A stretch of DNA of 64,000 bases, taken from NCBI GenBank assembly GCA_016721115.1, contig JADKIW010000001.1, positions 139,501-203,500 of the forward strand. The letters run 5' to 3'. The position numbers were made by a program, and so were the translations under genes. Position 1 is the stretch's first letter. Every line of letters begins with the position of its first letter. The notes below the pieces were generated by a model. The model was not told the origin of the DNA. It saw only the letters and a list, made by a program, of their open reading frames with translations, and did no database searches. Origin of the DNA: Candidatus Defluviilinea proxima. GTDB lineage: Bacteria; Chloroflexota; Anaerolineae; Anaerolineales; Villigracilaceae. Below are positions 8,876 to 16,376 of this stretch, one piece after another.

Positions 8876-9841
8876 ATGACGAACACCGCCACACGACTAA
8901 TCACGCTGATCTTCCTTCTGCAAAATCAACCCAACCAGAAGGCATCTGAGCTGGCCAAGAAGCTCGGCGTTTCATTACGCACGGTCCATCGCTATTTTGA
9001 AATGCTCAATGAGATGGGAATTCCGCTCTATTCGGAGCGCGGACCTTATGGCGGCTTCTCACTGGTACGCGGATACAAAATGCCGCCTCTGGTCTTCACC
9101 CTCGAAGAGGCTGTCTCTATTGTGCTAGGCACCGGCATGGTGGAAGAGTTGTGGGGTGATCTATATCGTGAAGCCGCACGTGGGGCGCTGGCAAAACTGG
9201 AAAACCTGCTCCCTGAAGAACAAGCTCGCGAGGTGGCATGGGCTCGCGGATCTTTGGTTACCACCGGAATGAACCGTGCGGACTTGAAGGCATTAACTCC
9301 TGTGCTGGAAAAACTACGTCGTGCCATTCGCGAACATCGAAGTGCGAACATGAACTATCAGAGCCAGAGTAGCCAGATCCCTCACCCGTCTCAACGCGGA
9401 CTCGACCCGTATGCGCTTGTCCATCGTTGGGGCTGGTGGTACGTGATCGGTTTTTGTCATGTGCATAAAGAAGTCCGCACCTTTCGTGTGGATCGCATTT
9501 TGGAGGTGGCACTCACAGATAAAACTTTCAACCAATTGGAATGCTTCGATCTACAAACCTACATGCAGAGCGAATTCCAGACACAGCCACAAGTCACTGC
9601 CCGCCTTCGCTTTGAAGCAGAGTTCACCAGTCTTGTCTCTGGAAATTACTCCTACTGGGAAAATGTTGAGAAAAAACAGGATGGGTCGGTGGAGGTCACA
9701 TTCTCCGCGCCAACGCTTGAATGGGCGGCAAGTACAGCGCTGGCCTACGGCCCCGCAGTGGAGGTACTGGAACCTCCCGAGTTACGCATCATGGTCGCAG
9801 AATGGATCGAGGCGGCCGCACAAAAATATAAGAGGCAATGA
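8876..9841 (+). CDS. YafY-type transcriptional regulator with WYL domain
   Basis: 321 residues. An N-terminal winged helix (about 8-60, KASELAKKLGVSLRTVHRYF) is followed by a linker and a WYL domain (about 150-230) with YALVHRWGWWYVIGFC and the basic FRVDRI motif. WYL domains sense nucleic-acid fragments or other ligands, often tied to DNA damage. It follows dinB by 92 bases and heads a likely operon with ClbS-like, GyrI-like and DUF4332 genes spaced 18-31 bases apart, suggesting that it regulates a stress or detoxification set. A 13-bp inverted repeat just upstream could be its operator. The family is certain, the ligand unknown. Confidence 0.92.
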   Translation: MTNTATRLITLIFLLQNQPNQKASELAKKLGVSLRTVHRYFEMLNEMGIPLYSERGPYGGFSLVRGYKMPPLVFTLEEAVSIVLGTGMVEELWGDLYREAARGALAKLENLLPEEQAREVAWARGSLVTTGMNRADLKALTPVLEKLRRAIREHRSANMNYQSQSSQIPHPSQRGLDPYALVHRWGWWYVIGFCHVHKEVRTFRVDRILEVALTDKTFNQLECFDLQTYMQSEFQTQPQVTARLRFEAEFTSLVSGNYSYWENVEKKQDGSVEVTFSAPTLEWAASTALAYGPAVEVLEPPELRIMVAEWIEAAAQKYKRQ

Positions 9842-9872
9842 AAGTCATCGTCATCCCATTACGGAGAACATT

Positions 9873-10367
9873 ATGCCAAAACCAACAACTAAAGACCAAA
9901 TCCTCGAAGATGCAAACAAAGAAAGAGAAGCGCTGGAAGCGTTGCTGGCAACGCTGACACCTGAGGAAATAACAAAGCCCGGTAGGATCGGTGAGTGGGC
10001 GATCAAAGATGTACTCTCCCATTTGATAGAGTGGGAAGGAATGGTCGTCAAATGGTATGAGGCGGGCGTGAAAGGCAAGACACCTGCCATCCCATCGGAG
10101 GAATATAACTGGACACAGTTACCGCAACTCAACCATGCCATCTTTCTCAAATACCGCAATAAAAGTCTTGTGGATGTTCAAAAGGACTTCAAGGCTTCAT
10201 ACAAAAAGATCATGAAGACTATTCAGACCATCCCAGAAAAGGAGCTCTTCACACGCAAGCACTATGCATGGACAAACAACAACCTGCTGGCGGCATACTT
10301 AGTCTCAGCCACAAGCAGTCACTACCGCTGGGCGCGAACAGTGATCAAAAAATCCAAAAAGAAATAA
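9873..10367 (+). CDS. ClbS/DfsB family four-helix protein
   Basis: 164 residues starting at MPKPTTKDQILEDANK, with GGAG seven bases before the ATG; a longer reading frame starts inside the WYL gene and is not believed. The sequence pattern TKDQIL...EREALEALLATLTPEE...GEWAIKDVLSHLIEWEGMVVKWY is the ClbS/DfsB and DinB-like four-helix fold. ClbS itself protects cells from colibactin by cyclopropane hydrolysis; most members have unknown substrates. The candidate metal/catalytic residues are His in LSHLIEWE and a His near the C-terminus (SSHYRWA). It lies 31 bases after the WYL regulator and 29 bases before a GyrI-like gene. Confidence 0.82.
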   Translation: MPKPTTKDQILEDANKEREALEALLATLTPEEITKPGRIGEWAIKDVLSHLIEWEGMVVKWYEAGVKGKTPAIPSEEYNWTQLPQLNHAIFLKYRNKSLVDVQKDFKASYKKIMKTIQTIPEKELFTRKHYAWTNNNLLAAYLVSATSSHYRWARTVIKKSKKK

Positions 10368-10396
10368 GAACACAATCAAGTATACGGAGAACCTGT

Positions 10397-11044
10397 ATGA
10401 AAACACTCGATCTCAAAAAACAATTCAAGCATCTCTATCAACCTTCTGCAAAGAAACCCGTCATCTTGCAGGTACCTACATTTCAATTTGCTATGATCGA
10501 TGGTGCAATCGAAAAGGGAAAGGAACCCGGCAACTCACCAGGCTTTGCAGATGCGGCGCAAGCTTTGTACAGCATGTCATACACTTTGAAATTCACCTTG
10601 AAAAAACGGAAGACAAATCCCATTGACTATCCTGTGATGCCACTCGAGGGCTTGTGGTGGGTGGAGGATGGTAACTTCAACATCAACGTCAAGGACAATT
10701 ATGTTTACACACTGATGATCCTACAGCCCGATGTCATCACACACGAGTTATTCGAGGAAACGCGCGAACAGGTTCGTAAGAAGAAAGGTGATTTTCCATC
10801 GCTATCCAAAGTGCGGCTGGCGGACTTTGATGAAGGGATGTGTGTGCAAATGATGCACATCGGTCCATATGCAACCGAGCCTGCTACAGTAGATGTCATG
10901 CAAGCTCACGCTCTCGAGCATGGATACCGTGATAACGTGGGGCCGAACGGCAAGCATCATGAGATCTATATCGGGAATCCGCTTAAAGCCGCTCTCGAAA
11001 AATTGAAGACCGTGGTGCGACATCCCATTATCAAGATTGGTTGA
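10397..11044 (+). CDS. GyrI-like small-molecule-binding domain protein (copy 1)
   Basis: 215 residues from MKTLDLKKQFKHLY, with CGGAGA before the ATG. The C-terminal half carries the GyrI-like/SOUL-type pattern: EGLWWVEDG, YTLMILQPDV, MCVQMMHIGPY and GKHHEIYIG. Such proteins bind, and some hydrolyse, amphipathic small molecules; the Glu and aromatic residues usual for hydrolysis may be WWVED and HHEIY. It is part of the cluster led by the WYL regulator. A second gene about 960 bases downstream encodes a protein roughly two thirds identical by eye, so this is a local duplication with one gene inserted or kept between the copies. Confidence 0.85.
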   Translation: MKTLDLKKQFKHLYQPSAKKPVILQVPTFQFAMIDGAIEKGKEPGNSPGFADAAQALYSMSYTLKFTLKKRKTNPIDYPVMPLEGLWWVEDGNFNINVKDNYVYTLMILQPDVITHELFEETREQVRKKKGDFPSLSKVRLADFDEGMCVQMMHIGPYATEPATVDVMQAHALEHGYRDNVGPNGKHHEIYIGNPLKAALEKLKTVVRHPIIKIG

Positions 11045-11062
11045 ATCAACAAAGGAACATAA

Positions 11063-11719
11063 ATGGCATATCACATCGACGCAGAGAAAATCAGTCTCGC
11101 CGATCTGCAAAAACGGATCGAAGCAACTGATCTTGTTCCGAGCCGCACCTCCCTTCTAGATGGGCTAGGACAAAATATGAAGGTACTTGAAAAGCAAGGT
11201 GTCACCACGCTTGCCCATCTCCGCAACGAACTAAAAACATCCAGACGATTGGAAACATTAGCAAAGACAACAGGGATCGAGACCCAATATCTCACACTAC
11301 TAAGACGAGAAATTGAGGGCTGGTTTCCAAAACCGTTCCCATTAAAAGATTTCGACTGGATACCTAAAAGCGAAGTCGCGAAACTTGAACGTCATGGCAT
11401 CCGCAATGCTGCTGATTTATATGAGGCAGCCAACAGTAAGATCAAAAGAACCACGCTTGCGAAGTCAACAGGTGCGGACATAGTCATTCTTGAAACACTC
11501 GTCCAACTGACCGATCTGACCAGGGTGCAGTGGGTCAGTCCAACCACAGCAAGGATGTTACTTGAAACTGGCTGTAACAGTGCGGCCAGATTAGCAAAGA
11601 TGAACGCCGATGAGTTATGTGAAGCGCTTGTGAATGTCAACGCTGGGAACAGGTTCTTCAAGGGCAAGATCGGTCTCAGAGATGTAAAGAGGCTCATCCA
11701 TGCCGCAAGTTATGTTTGA
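11063..11719 (+). CDS. DUF4332-type helix-hairpin-helix protein
   Basis: 218 residues. Repeated short helical units such as LDGLGQNMKVLEKQGVTTLA, EVAKLERHGIRNAADLYEAA and TARMLLETGCNSAARLAKM have the spacing of DUF4332 and related helix-hairpin-helix domains, which can bind DNA non-specifically. No catalytic motif is seen. It starts 18 bases after the GyrI-like gene with AAAGGAA before the ATG, so it is probably the last gene of the WYL-led operon. Its function is unknown; a DNA-associated role would match the nearby dinB and WYL regulator. Confidence 0.72.
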   Translation: MAYHIDAEKISLADLQKRIEATDLVPSRTSLLDGLGQNMKVLEKQGVTTLAHLRNELKTSRRLETLAKTTGIETQYLTLLRREIEGWFPKPFPLKDFDWIPKSEVAKLERHGIRNAADLYEAANSKIKRTTLAKSTGADIVILETLVQLTDLTRVQWVSPTTARMLLETGCNSAARLAKMNADELCEALVNVNAGNRFFKGKIGLRDVKRLIHAASYV

Positions 11720-12002
11720 GGAAAAGAAACGATATGTTCTCACAATGCGGTCATATACTGGAAAAGGTATAATATCTCCATACTCGTAATAGCCCATCTA
11801 TTATTAGCGACATCAAGAAATCCGTCCGTCAACTGAAATAGCGGGATATGAACAGTTAAATGTCATACAAATTACAAGATACTTCAGATGAACTGCGCGA
11901 AACATAAGGGATGAAAATTATCTATCGCGTTAAATCTGAATGACATTCATCACTGGAACAACAAAAAAGCAGGTTCTATACTAAACCTATTAAGGAGACT
12001 TC

Positions 12003-12647
12003 ATGGAAGTCCTAGACCTGAAGAAAGAATACAAATATCTCTATAATCCTTCAGCAGAGAAAGCTGAGATTGTGAAAGTGCCAAAATTGCAATTTGCAAT
12101 GATCGATGGCGCGATCGAACGGGGAAAAGAACCCGGAAATTCTCCCTCCTTTGCAAAAGCCAGCGAGGCATTGTATAGCCTTTCGTATACCATCAAGTTT
12201 TTGATGAAAAAACGCCAAACAAACCCTGTTGATTACCCTGTGATGTCACTTGAAGGGCTTTGGTGGGTGGAGGATGGTTTCTTCGATGTTACAGTCAAAG
12301 ATAATTGGTTTTACAGATTGATGATCTTACAGCCTGATGTGGTAACAAAAGATGTTTTTGCAGAAGGGCTGGATGAGGTCCGCAAGAAATTAGGTGATTC
12401 TCCTCTCCTCTCTCAATTACGGCTTGTCTATTTTGAGGAGGGAATATGTGTGCAGTCCATGCATATCGGGCCATACGCTACAGAACCAGTCACTATCGAA
12501 CGAATGCATGCCTTGGCGCTGGAAAACGGCTACCGTAACCGTAAGGGGGCAAAAGGCAAGCATCACGAGATATATCTCAGTGACCCACGGAAATCTGAAC
12601 CCGGAAAACTAAAAACCGTCCTGAGACATCCGCTGGAAAAAATATAG
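12003..12647 (+). CDS. GyrI-like small-molecule-binding domain protein (copy 2)
   Basis: 214 residues, aligned end to end with the copy at 10397-11044: shared segments include QFAMIDGAIE, KEPGNSP, TNPVDYPVM, EGLWWVEDG, LMILQPDV, MHIGPYATEP and GKHHEIY. AAGGAG lies before the ATG and TATACT at 11977-11982, so this copy has its own promoter rather than following the operon. The 283 bases upstream contain no gene; apart from this box and a TATAAT at 11768 I see nothing in them. Function as for copy 1: binding of small amphipathic molecules, substrate unknown. Confidence 0.85.
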   Translation: MEVLDLKKEYKYLYNPSAEKAEIVKVPKLQFAMIDGAIERGKEPGNSPSFAKASEALYSLSYTIKFLMKKRQTNPVDYPVMSLEGLWWVEDGFFDVTVKDNWFYRLMILQPDVVTKDVFAEGLDEVRKKLGDSPLLSQLRLVYFEEGICVQSMHIGPYATEPVTIERMHALALENGYRNRKGAKGKHHEIYLSDPRKSEPGKLKTVLRHPLEKI

Positions 12648-12718
12648 AGAGTAGGTAGGGGAAATCAGTAAAACAGGTTACAGGCATCGCCTGTCTATTT
12701 GTTTATCGTATTTACCTG

Positions 12719-12724
12719 TATACT
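12719..12724 (+). promoter_or_regulatory. -10 box of a leaderless transcript (B-box protein)
   Basis: TATACT seven bases before the ATG at 12732; no ribosome binding site. Confidence 0.4.
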
Positions 12725-12731
12725 TTCTATT

Positions 12732-13091
12732 ATGAACTGTTACTACCACCCCGATATACCCGCCATTGGACTCTGCAAACACTGTCAACGTGGACTATGC
12801 TCCCAGTGCGCCGCGCTTGTAGACGATTCGCTTGCTTGCAAGGATCGGCACGAGGAACAAGTAACTGCCTTGGGGCAAATGACGAAACAAAACATTCTGA
12901 AATCCAAACGCGCGGGCTCGGACTATATTCGGAACACAATCTTCTATGGGATCGTTGGGGTCTTATTCACGCTCTTCGGTGCATCTCAACTCAAGTGGCT
13001 GGGATTACAAGCAATTGTGTATTTGATCATCGGGCTGGCTTTGCTTTGGGCGGCACTGGCGAATTATCTGGAGAGCAGGAAATATAAGTAA
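12732..13091 (+). CDS. B-box-type zinc-finger membrane protein
   Basis: 119 residues from MNCYYHPDIPAIGLCKHC. The first 45 residues have the Cys/His spacing of a B-box-like zinc finger (C-x3-H, C-x2-C, C-x2-C, then C-x2-H in ACKDRH). Two hydrophobic segments follow (about 72-90 and 93-111), ending in a short charged tail. Proteins of this layout are common in Chloroflexota and other bacteria, with the finger in the cytoplasm; their function is not established. I chose the ATG at the finger because a -10-like box lies seven bases before it; an upstream in-frame start would add 11 hydrophobic residues. Confidence 0.75.
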   Translation: MNCYYHPDIPAIGLCKHCQRGLCSQCAALVDDSLACKDRHEEQVTALGQMTKQNILKSKRAGSDYIRNTIFYGIVGVLFTLFGASQLKWLGLQAIVYLIIGLALLWAALANYLESRKYK

Positions 13092-13124
13092 AGCCCACAG
13101 CCCCACCCGCCCTATCGGGCACAT

Positions 13125-13183
13125 CCCCAAATACGACAATAAGAAGCCAGTTGACAACCAGAATTACCCTGTCGTATTTGGGG
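13125..13183. repeat. Palindromic intergenic element
   Basis: Perfect 14-bp arms CCCCAAATACGACA (13125-13138) and its complement (13170-13183). Outside them, C-rich and G-rich flanks (GCCCCACCCGCCC on the left; GAGGGCTGGGGAGGGG on the right) extend the pairing imperfectly, giving a structure of about 110 bp. No reading frame and no T tract, so it looks like a REP- or MITE-like element, not a terminator. Confidence 0.55.
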
Positions 13184-13261
13184 AGGGCTGGGGAGGGGTC
13201 TGCAACCTCTTTCAAAACTCTGCGTATGTCTCCCTAGACATCATTGAAAGGAGTAGCAAAC

Positions 13262-13474
13262 ATGAATACCAACTATAAACAATTGACCCGCAGTACATCC
13301 AATCGCATGCTCGCAGGTGTGTGCGCAGGCTTGGGCGATTACTTTGGCATCGACCCGACCATCGTTCGCTTGTTAACCGTTTTAGCTTTCTTCACAGGCT
13401 TCGGCGGGATTGCATTGGTTTATCTGGTCATGGCGATCGTTGTCCCTGAGCAGACCAATGCACAGCCACAGTAA
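13262..13474 (+). CDS. pspC: PspC domain protein
   Basis: 70 residues. The PspC core is seen at residues 8-62: RSTSNRMLAGVCAGLGDYFG, DPTIVRLLTVLAF and one long hydrophobic segment ending VYLVMAIVVPEQ. PspC is an inner-membrane component of the phage-shock envelope-stress response; stand-alone copies like this occur widely without PspA/B. The start was chosen for the AAAGGAG at 13248-13254. A terminator follows directly. A fragment matching its last ten codons and terminator recurs at 14916-14985, showing that there was once a second copy nearby. Confidence 0.88.
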   Translation: MNTNYKQLTRSTSNRMLAGVCAGLGDYFGIDPTIVRLLTVLAFFTGFGGIALVYLVMAIVVPEQTNAQPQ

Positions 13475-13476
13475 CT

Positions 13477-13509
13477 AAAAAGACCAGGTTTTAGATGCCT
13501 GGTCTTTTT
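13477..13509 (+). terminator. Rho-independent terminator after pspC
   Basis: AAAAAGACCAGG / CCTGGTCTTTTT hairpin, nine-base loop, T-rich end; symmetrical enough to work in both directions. A near copy lies at 14952-14985. Confidence 0.85.
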
Positions 13510-13566
13510 ATATAAGAGTGGATGTTAATTCAACTTTCACATCCACTCTTTCTCAGCACTTTACAT

Positions 13567-14328
13567 CTATTGTTTTAAAGATTCTGCCAACTCAAGCACT
13601 TCAGCTAGTGACAAGCGGTTTGACTGAATGGACAGAACGTATTCTCCATTTTGCCATAGGAGCATGTCAATCTCATCAACGGCATTCCCAACTTGTGAGG
13701 GAAAATCCTCAATCCAGACTCCAGCTGTCCCGTTGATGGAGACGTCGGTGATCCTTTGACCGCCCATCGCAAGGTCCTGCTCCCGACCATCAAAAAGATT
13801 TGTATGCAGGGAAATGTATCCGCCATTGTCAGCACGGTAGGTGACAAATATTCCCATACCGTAAGGGACCTGGTCATCGTCCAGGTATTCAGCGGCAACA
13901 ACGTCATCAAGAGCGTATCCTTCCGGGAGATCGTTAGAAAGAAAGGGAAGGAAACCTGCCTGAGAGATCGCCACATCCATTGGTGATAACGTATCAGAAG
14001 TGGGTGAGATCGGTGTTGCTGTTGCCTGCACAAGCGCTGCTTTTTCAGGCGAAGGTGGAGCAATAAGAACTGGTTCCCCAACAGGACGTTCGCTAATATT
14101 GAGGATGCCGATCTGTCTTAGAAAGTCTGCGGCAAGCACCCGCGCTGTCGGAGAAGCGATCAGGGTGACCGTCAGAGCGAGAACGAGGATGGTGAAAGCA
14201 TAAGCGAACCGGTTACGCAAAAAAGCGTCTGATTTTGTAAACATGGGCTTTGAAATCCTTTGATAAAGTTCCACCGCAAATTTCCTGCGAGGAGACTTTT
14301 GGAATTTGTAGAGAAAATCGTCGTTCAT
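13567..14328 (-). CDS. Membrane-anchored partner of the sigma factor (anti-sigma-like, DUF4367-type)
   Basis: 253 residues. A cytoplasmic N-terminus of about 45 basic residues (FLYKFQKSPRRKFAVELYQRI) is followed by one membrane segment (about 48-70) and an external domain of about 170 residues with features of DUF4367-type lipid/ligand-binding domains (FLSNDLPEGYALDDV; SINGTAGVWIED). Its ATG overlaps the stop of the upstream sigma-factor gene as ATGA, so the two are translationally coupled. That genetic layout is typical of ECF sigma/anti-sigma pairs, although no zinc-type HxxxCxxC anti-sigma motif is present. Anti-sigma or envelope sensor function is inferred from context. Confidence 0.7.
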   Translation of the reverse strand: MNDDFLYKFQKSPRRKFAVELYQRISKPMFTKSDAFLRNRFAYAFTILVLALTVTLIASPTARVLAADFLRQIGILNISERPVGEPVLIAPPSPEKAALVQATATPISPTSDTLSPMDVAISQAGFLPFLSNDLPEGYALDDVVAAEYLDDDQVPYGMGIFVTYRADNGGYISLHTNLFDGREQDLAMGGQRITDVSINGTAGVWIEDFPSQVGNAVDEIDMLLWQNGEYVLSIQSNRLSLAEVLELAESLKQ

Positions 14329-14861
14329 GAATGAACCTCCCACTCGGAGCGTAATAACTGGACAACACGATGAAGGATCACGCCGACATTTGATTCGGTC
14401 ATCCCAGTGAGACTCGCGATGGTGCGGTTGGTGAGACCTGCACCGTATTTGAGAGCCACCAACTCTCGGTCACGGTCTGCAAGCTGGGAGAGAAGAACGG
14501 ACAAACGGGAAAGCTCGTCCCTGTGTTGTGTCGCATCTTCTGTATTTTCTTCGGCTGGGATATGAATGAAATCCTCCAGCGGAGCATTGGAGCGTTGTCT
14601 GCGATAGTAGTCGACAGCCACCCGCTGAGCGATGGTAAAAAGCCAGGTAGAGAAGGCCGACAGGTCGCGTTTGTAGCTGTTGCGGTTTCGCCATGCCTTC
14701 TCAAAGGTATCGGCTGTCAGGTCTTCGGCAATGGAATCGTCGCCAAATCGATAACGGAAGAAGTTGTAGATTCGCGGAAGTTCCTGTTGATACACTTCCT
14801 CGAAATCTGCTTCCTTTGCAGGCGCTCCAAGCCAGGTTGTAAAGCGGGATTTTGTCATCAT
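14325..14861 (-). CDS. ECF-type RNA polymerase sigma factor
   Basis: 178 residues from the tandem ATGATG (MMTKSRFTTWLG). Region 2 is clear (LPRIYNFFRYRFGDDSIAED, AFSTWLFTIAQRVAVDYYR), then a short acidic linker (IHIPAEENTEDATQ) and region 4 with LKYGAGLTNRTIASLTGM as helix-turn-helix. TATAAT lies six bases before the first ATG, so the mRNA is probably leaderless. Longer in-frame starts upstream would encode the promoter region and the pspC remnant and are rejected. It is followed, with a 4-base overlap, by the membrane-anchored putative anti-sigma gene. Confidence 0.92.
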   Translation of the reverse strand: MMTKSRFTTWLGAPAKEADFEEVYQQELPRIYNFFRYRFGDDSIAEDLTADTFEKAWRNRNSYKRDLSAFSTWLFTIAQRVAVDYYRRQRSNAPLEDFIHIPAEENTEDATQHRDELSRLSVLLSQLADRDRELVALKYGAGLTNRTIASLTGMTESNVGVILHRVVQLLRSEWEVHS

Positions 14862-14867
14862 TAATAA

Positions 14868-14873
14868 ATTATA
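14868..14873 (-). promoter_or_regulatory. -10 box of a leaderless sigma-factor transcript
   Basis: TATAAT on the minus strand, six bases before the ATG at 14861; a weak TTGTAA -35 lies 19 bases further upstream. Confidence 0.55.
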
Positions 14874-14915
14874 CGGAGCAGGAGAAAAAGTATTACAAGC
14901 AATTGCCCCGATTCT

Positions 14916-14948
14916 GTCCCCAAACAAACCAATGTCCAGCCGCAGTAA
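14916..14948 (+). pseudogene. Remnant of a second pspC gene (3' end)
   Basis: Reading in frame gives VPKQTNVQPQ and a TAA stop, against VPEQTNAQPQ and TAA at the end of the intact pspC 1.4 kb upstream. The similarity continues into the following terminator hairpin. No upstream PspC coding sequence remains; the sigma gene and its promoter occupy that place. I infer a duplication followed by deletion of the 5' part. Confidence 0.7.
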
Positions 14949-14951
14949 TTG

Positions 14952-14985
14952 AAAAGACCAGGTTGAGAAGCCTGGTCTTTGTTTT
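14952..14985 (+). terminator. Terminator copy belonging to the pspC remnant
   Basis: AAAGACCAGG / CCTGGTCTTT hairpin (14953-14962 and 14971-14980) followed by GTTTT, with the same stem as the pspC terminator at 13477-13509. Confidence 0.7.
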
Positions 14986-15007
14986 GGTACATGTATAATT
15001 TCTAGCA

Positions 15008-15342
15008 ATGAACAGAACCATTTTCCTTTTTATCAAGAATGTAAATCTAATATTTATTTTGCTTATTATTGCAGGGCTATTTCTGGTCAACAAGGAAAGC
15101 AGTTTGTACTTTGGTTTGGAAATATATTTGGTGCAGATGTGGCACTTCAAAGTACAGCTATTATTTGGTGCCCCGATTTGTTTCTCCACTTCTTAAGCAT
15201 TTTCGCTACATCTTCCGAAGACATACCAATTTGGAATGAGATCAAGCCTTTCAAGAAAATCAGGCTTTCTATAACTGCCTTGTTTTTCCTGTTGATGGGA
15301 ATAGCATCTATTTATTCGGGCATGTCTAAACTGATCGCGTAA
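15008..15342 (+). pseudogene. Frameshifted small two-span membrane protein
   Basis: Two overlapping frames each look like half a protein: residues 1-36 in the first frame (hydrophobic FIKNVNLIFILLIIAGLFLV), then a second frame ending MGIASIYSGMSKLIA. At 15110-15119 the 5-mer TTTGG is present twice in tandem; removing one copy restores a single 109-residue frame reading YFGNIFGADVALQ across the junction. The repaired protein has a membrane segment at each end. The family is not recognised. A TATAAT box lies eight bases before the ATG. Recent inactivation or a sequence error are the two explanations. Confidence 0.65.
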
Positions 15343-15381
15343 TCTTGGATGAAAAGCGATTTGCTAAATTCAGCAGTTAAT

Positions 15382-16290
15382 CTACCTCGCCAACGAAATA
15401 AACACATCTTCCAGAGTCGGTTCACCGACAACGATATCTTTCACATTTACATTCCTTGCATTCAATGCCTTCAGCAAAACTTCTTTCTTCAATCCTTTTT
15501 CAGCAATCGTTCGCAAATGATCACCAGCCAGGCCCACTCTTAATACACCTTCAATTTCAGGCAACACCATCAAGCCTTGCTCCAACGGCTCGGCATAGAC
15601 TTCCCATACGTCGCCGGGGATGATGTCTCGTTTCAGATTGGAGGGCGTATCCATGGCAAGTAGTTTCCCATCGCGCATGATACCAACGCGTTCGCAGTAT
15701 TCGGCTTCGTCCATGTAGTGCGTGGTGACAAGGATCGTCACACCTTTATCGGCAAGTTCGTAGATCAAATCCCAGAAGGCACGGCGGGCGGTAGGATCAA
15801 CTCCAGAAGTCGGTTCATCGAGGAACAATAACTTTGGCTCATGCACCACCGCACTGCCCAACGCAAGCCTCTGACGCCAGCCTGCGGAAAGGGAACGTGT
15901 CAGCGTGGACTCATGTCCATTGAGGCCGACCAGCTCAAGGGTACGGTTGATGCGCGCTTTGTCTGTGATCCCATATACGCCACCGTAAAATGTCAAATTT
16001 TCCAGCGTGGTCAAATCATCATAGATCGCAAACTTCTGTGACATGTATCCAACGCGTTTACGAACTTCCTCGCTTTGCCTGAACGCGTCAAAGCCCAGCA
16101 CAGTCGCTTCGCCTTCAGTAGGTTCCAACAAACCGAGCAACATGCGGATCGTAGTGGTCTTGCCCGAACCGTTTGGTCCAAGATACCCAACCACCTCCCC
16201 TTCGTTCACTTCGAAGTTGATGTGATCAACCGCAACGAAATCACCGAAGCGGCGCGTGAGATTATCAACATAAATAACAGGCAGGCTCAT
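15382..16290 (-). CDS. ABC exporter ATP-binding protein (DrrA/CcmA type)
   Basis: 302 residues. Walker A GPNGSGKTT (about 39-47), Q loop YMSQKFAIYDDL, a degenerate signature TRSLSAGWRQRLALG (LSAGW instead of LSGGQ), Walker B LLFLDEPTSGVD and the switch His in VTTHYMDEAEYC. A C-terminal extension of about 80 residues (after residue 220) is typical of ABC-2 drug/antibiotic exporter ATPases. It is the last gene of the TetR-led operon, 86 bases after the CoxG-like gene. It resembles the other ATPase of the operon; together they correspond to the two halves of YbhF-type fused ATPases. Confidence 0.92.
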   Translation of the reverse strand: MSLPVIYVDNLTRRFGDFVAVDHINFEVNEGEVVGYLGPNGSGKTTTIRMLLGLLEPTEGEATVLGFDAFRQSEEVRKRVGYMSQKFAIYDDLTTLENLTFYGGVYGITDKARINRTLELVGLNGHESTLTRSLSAGWRQRLALGSAVVHEPKLLFLDEPTSGVDPTARRAFWDLIYELADKGVTILVTTHYMDEAEYCERVGIMRDGKLLAMDTPSNLKRDIIPGDVWEVYAEPLEQGLMVLPEIEGVLRVGLAGDHLRTIAEKGLKKEVLLKALNARNVNVKDIVVGEPTLEDVFISLAR

Positions 16291-16376
16291 AATTTACCTT
16301 TATAAAAATTCTTTACCACAAAGGACTCTAAGTTTTTTATTCCTTCGTGACCGTTATGTCTCTGGTGTTTAATAAA

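Noticed and set aside
9459..9872. N-terminal extension of the ClbS-like gene into the WYL gene
   Set aside because: The extension is out of frame with, and contained in, the WYL coding region; the ATG at 9873 has a proper ribosome site and matches the family N-terminus.
15349..15543. Small plus-strand frame after the frameshifted membrane gene
   Set aside because: Antisense to the 3' end of the ABC ATPase; no ribosome site and no motif.
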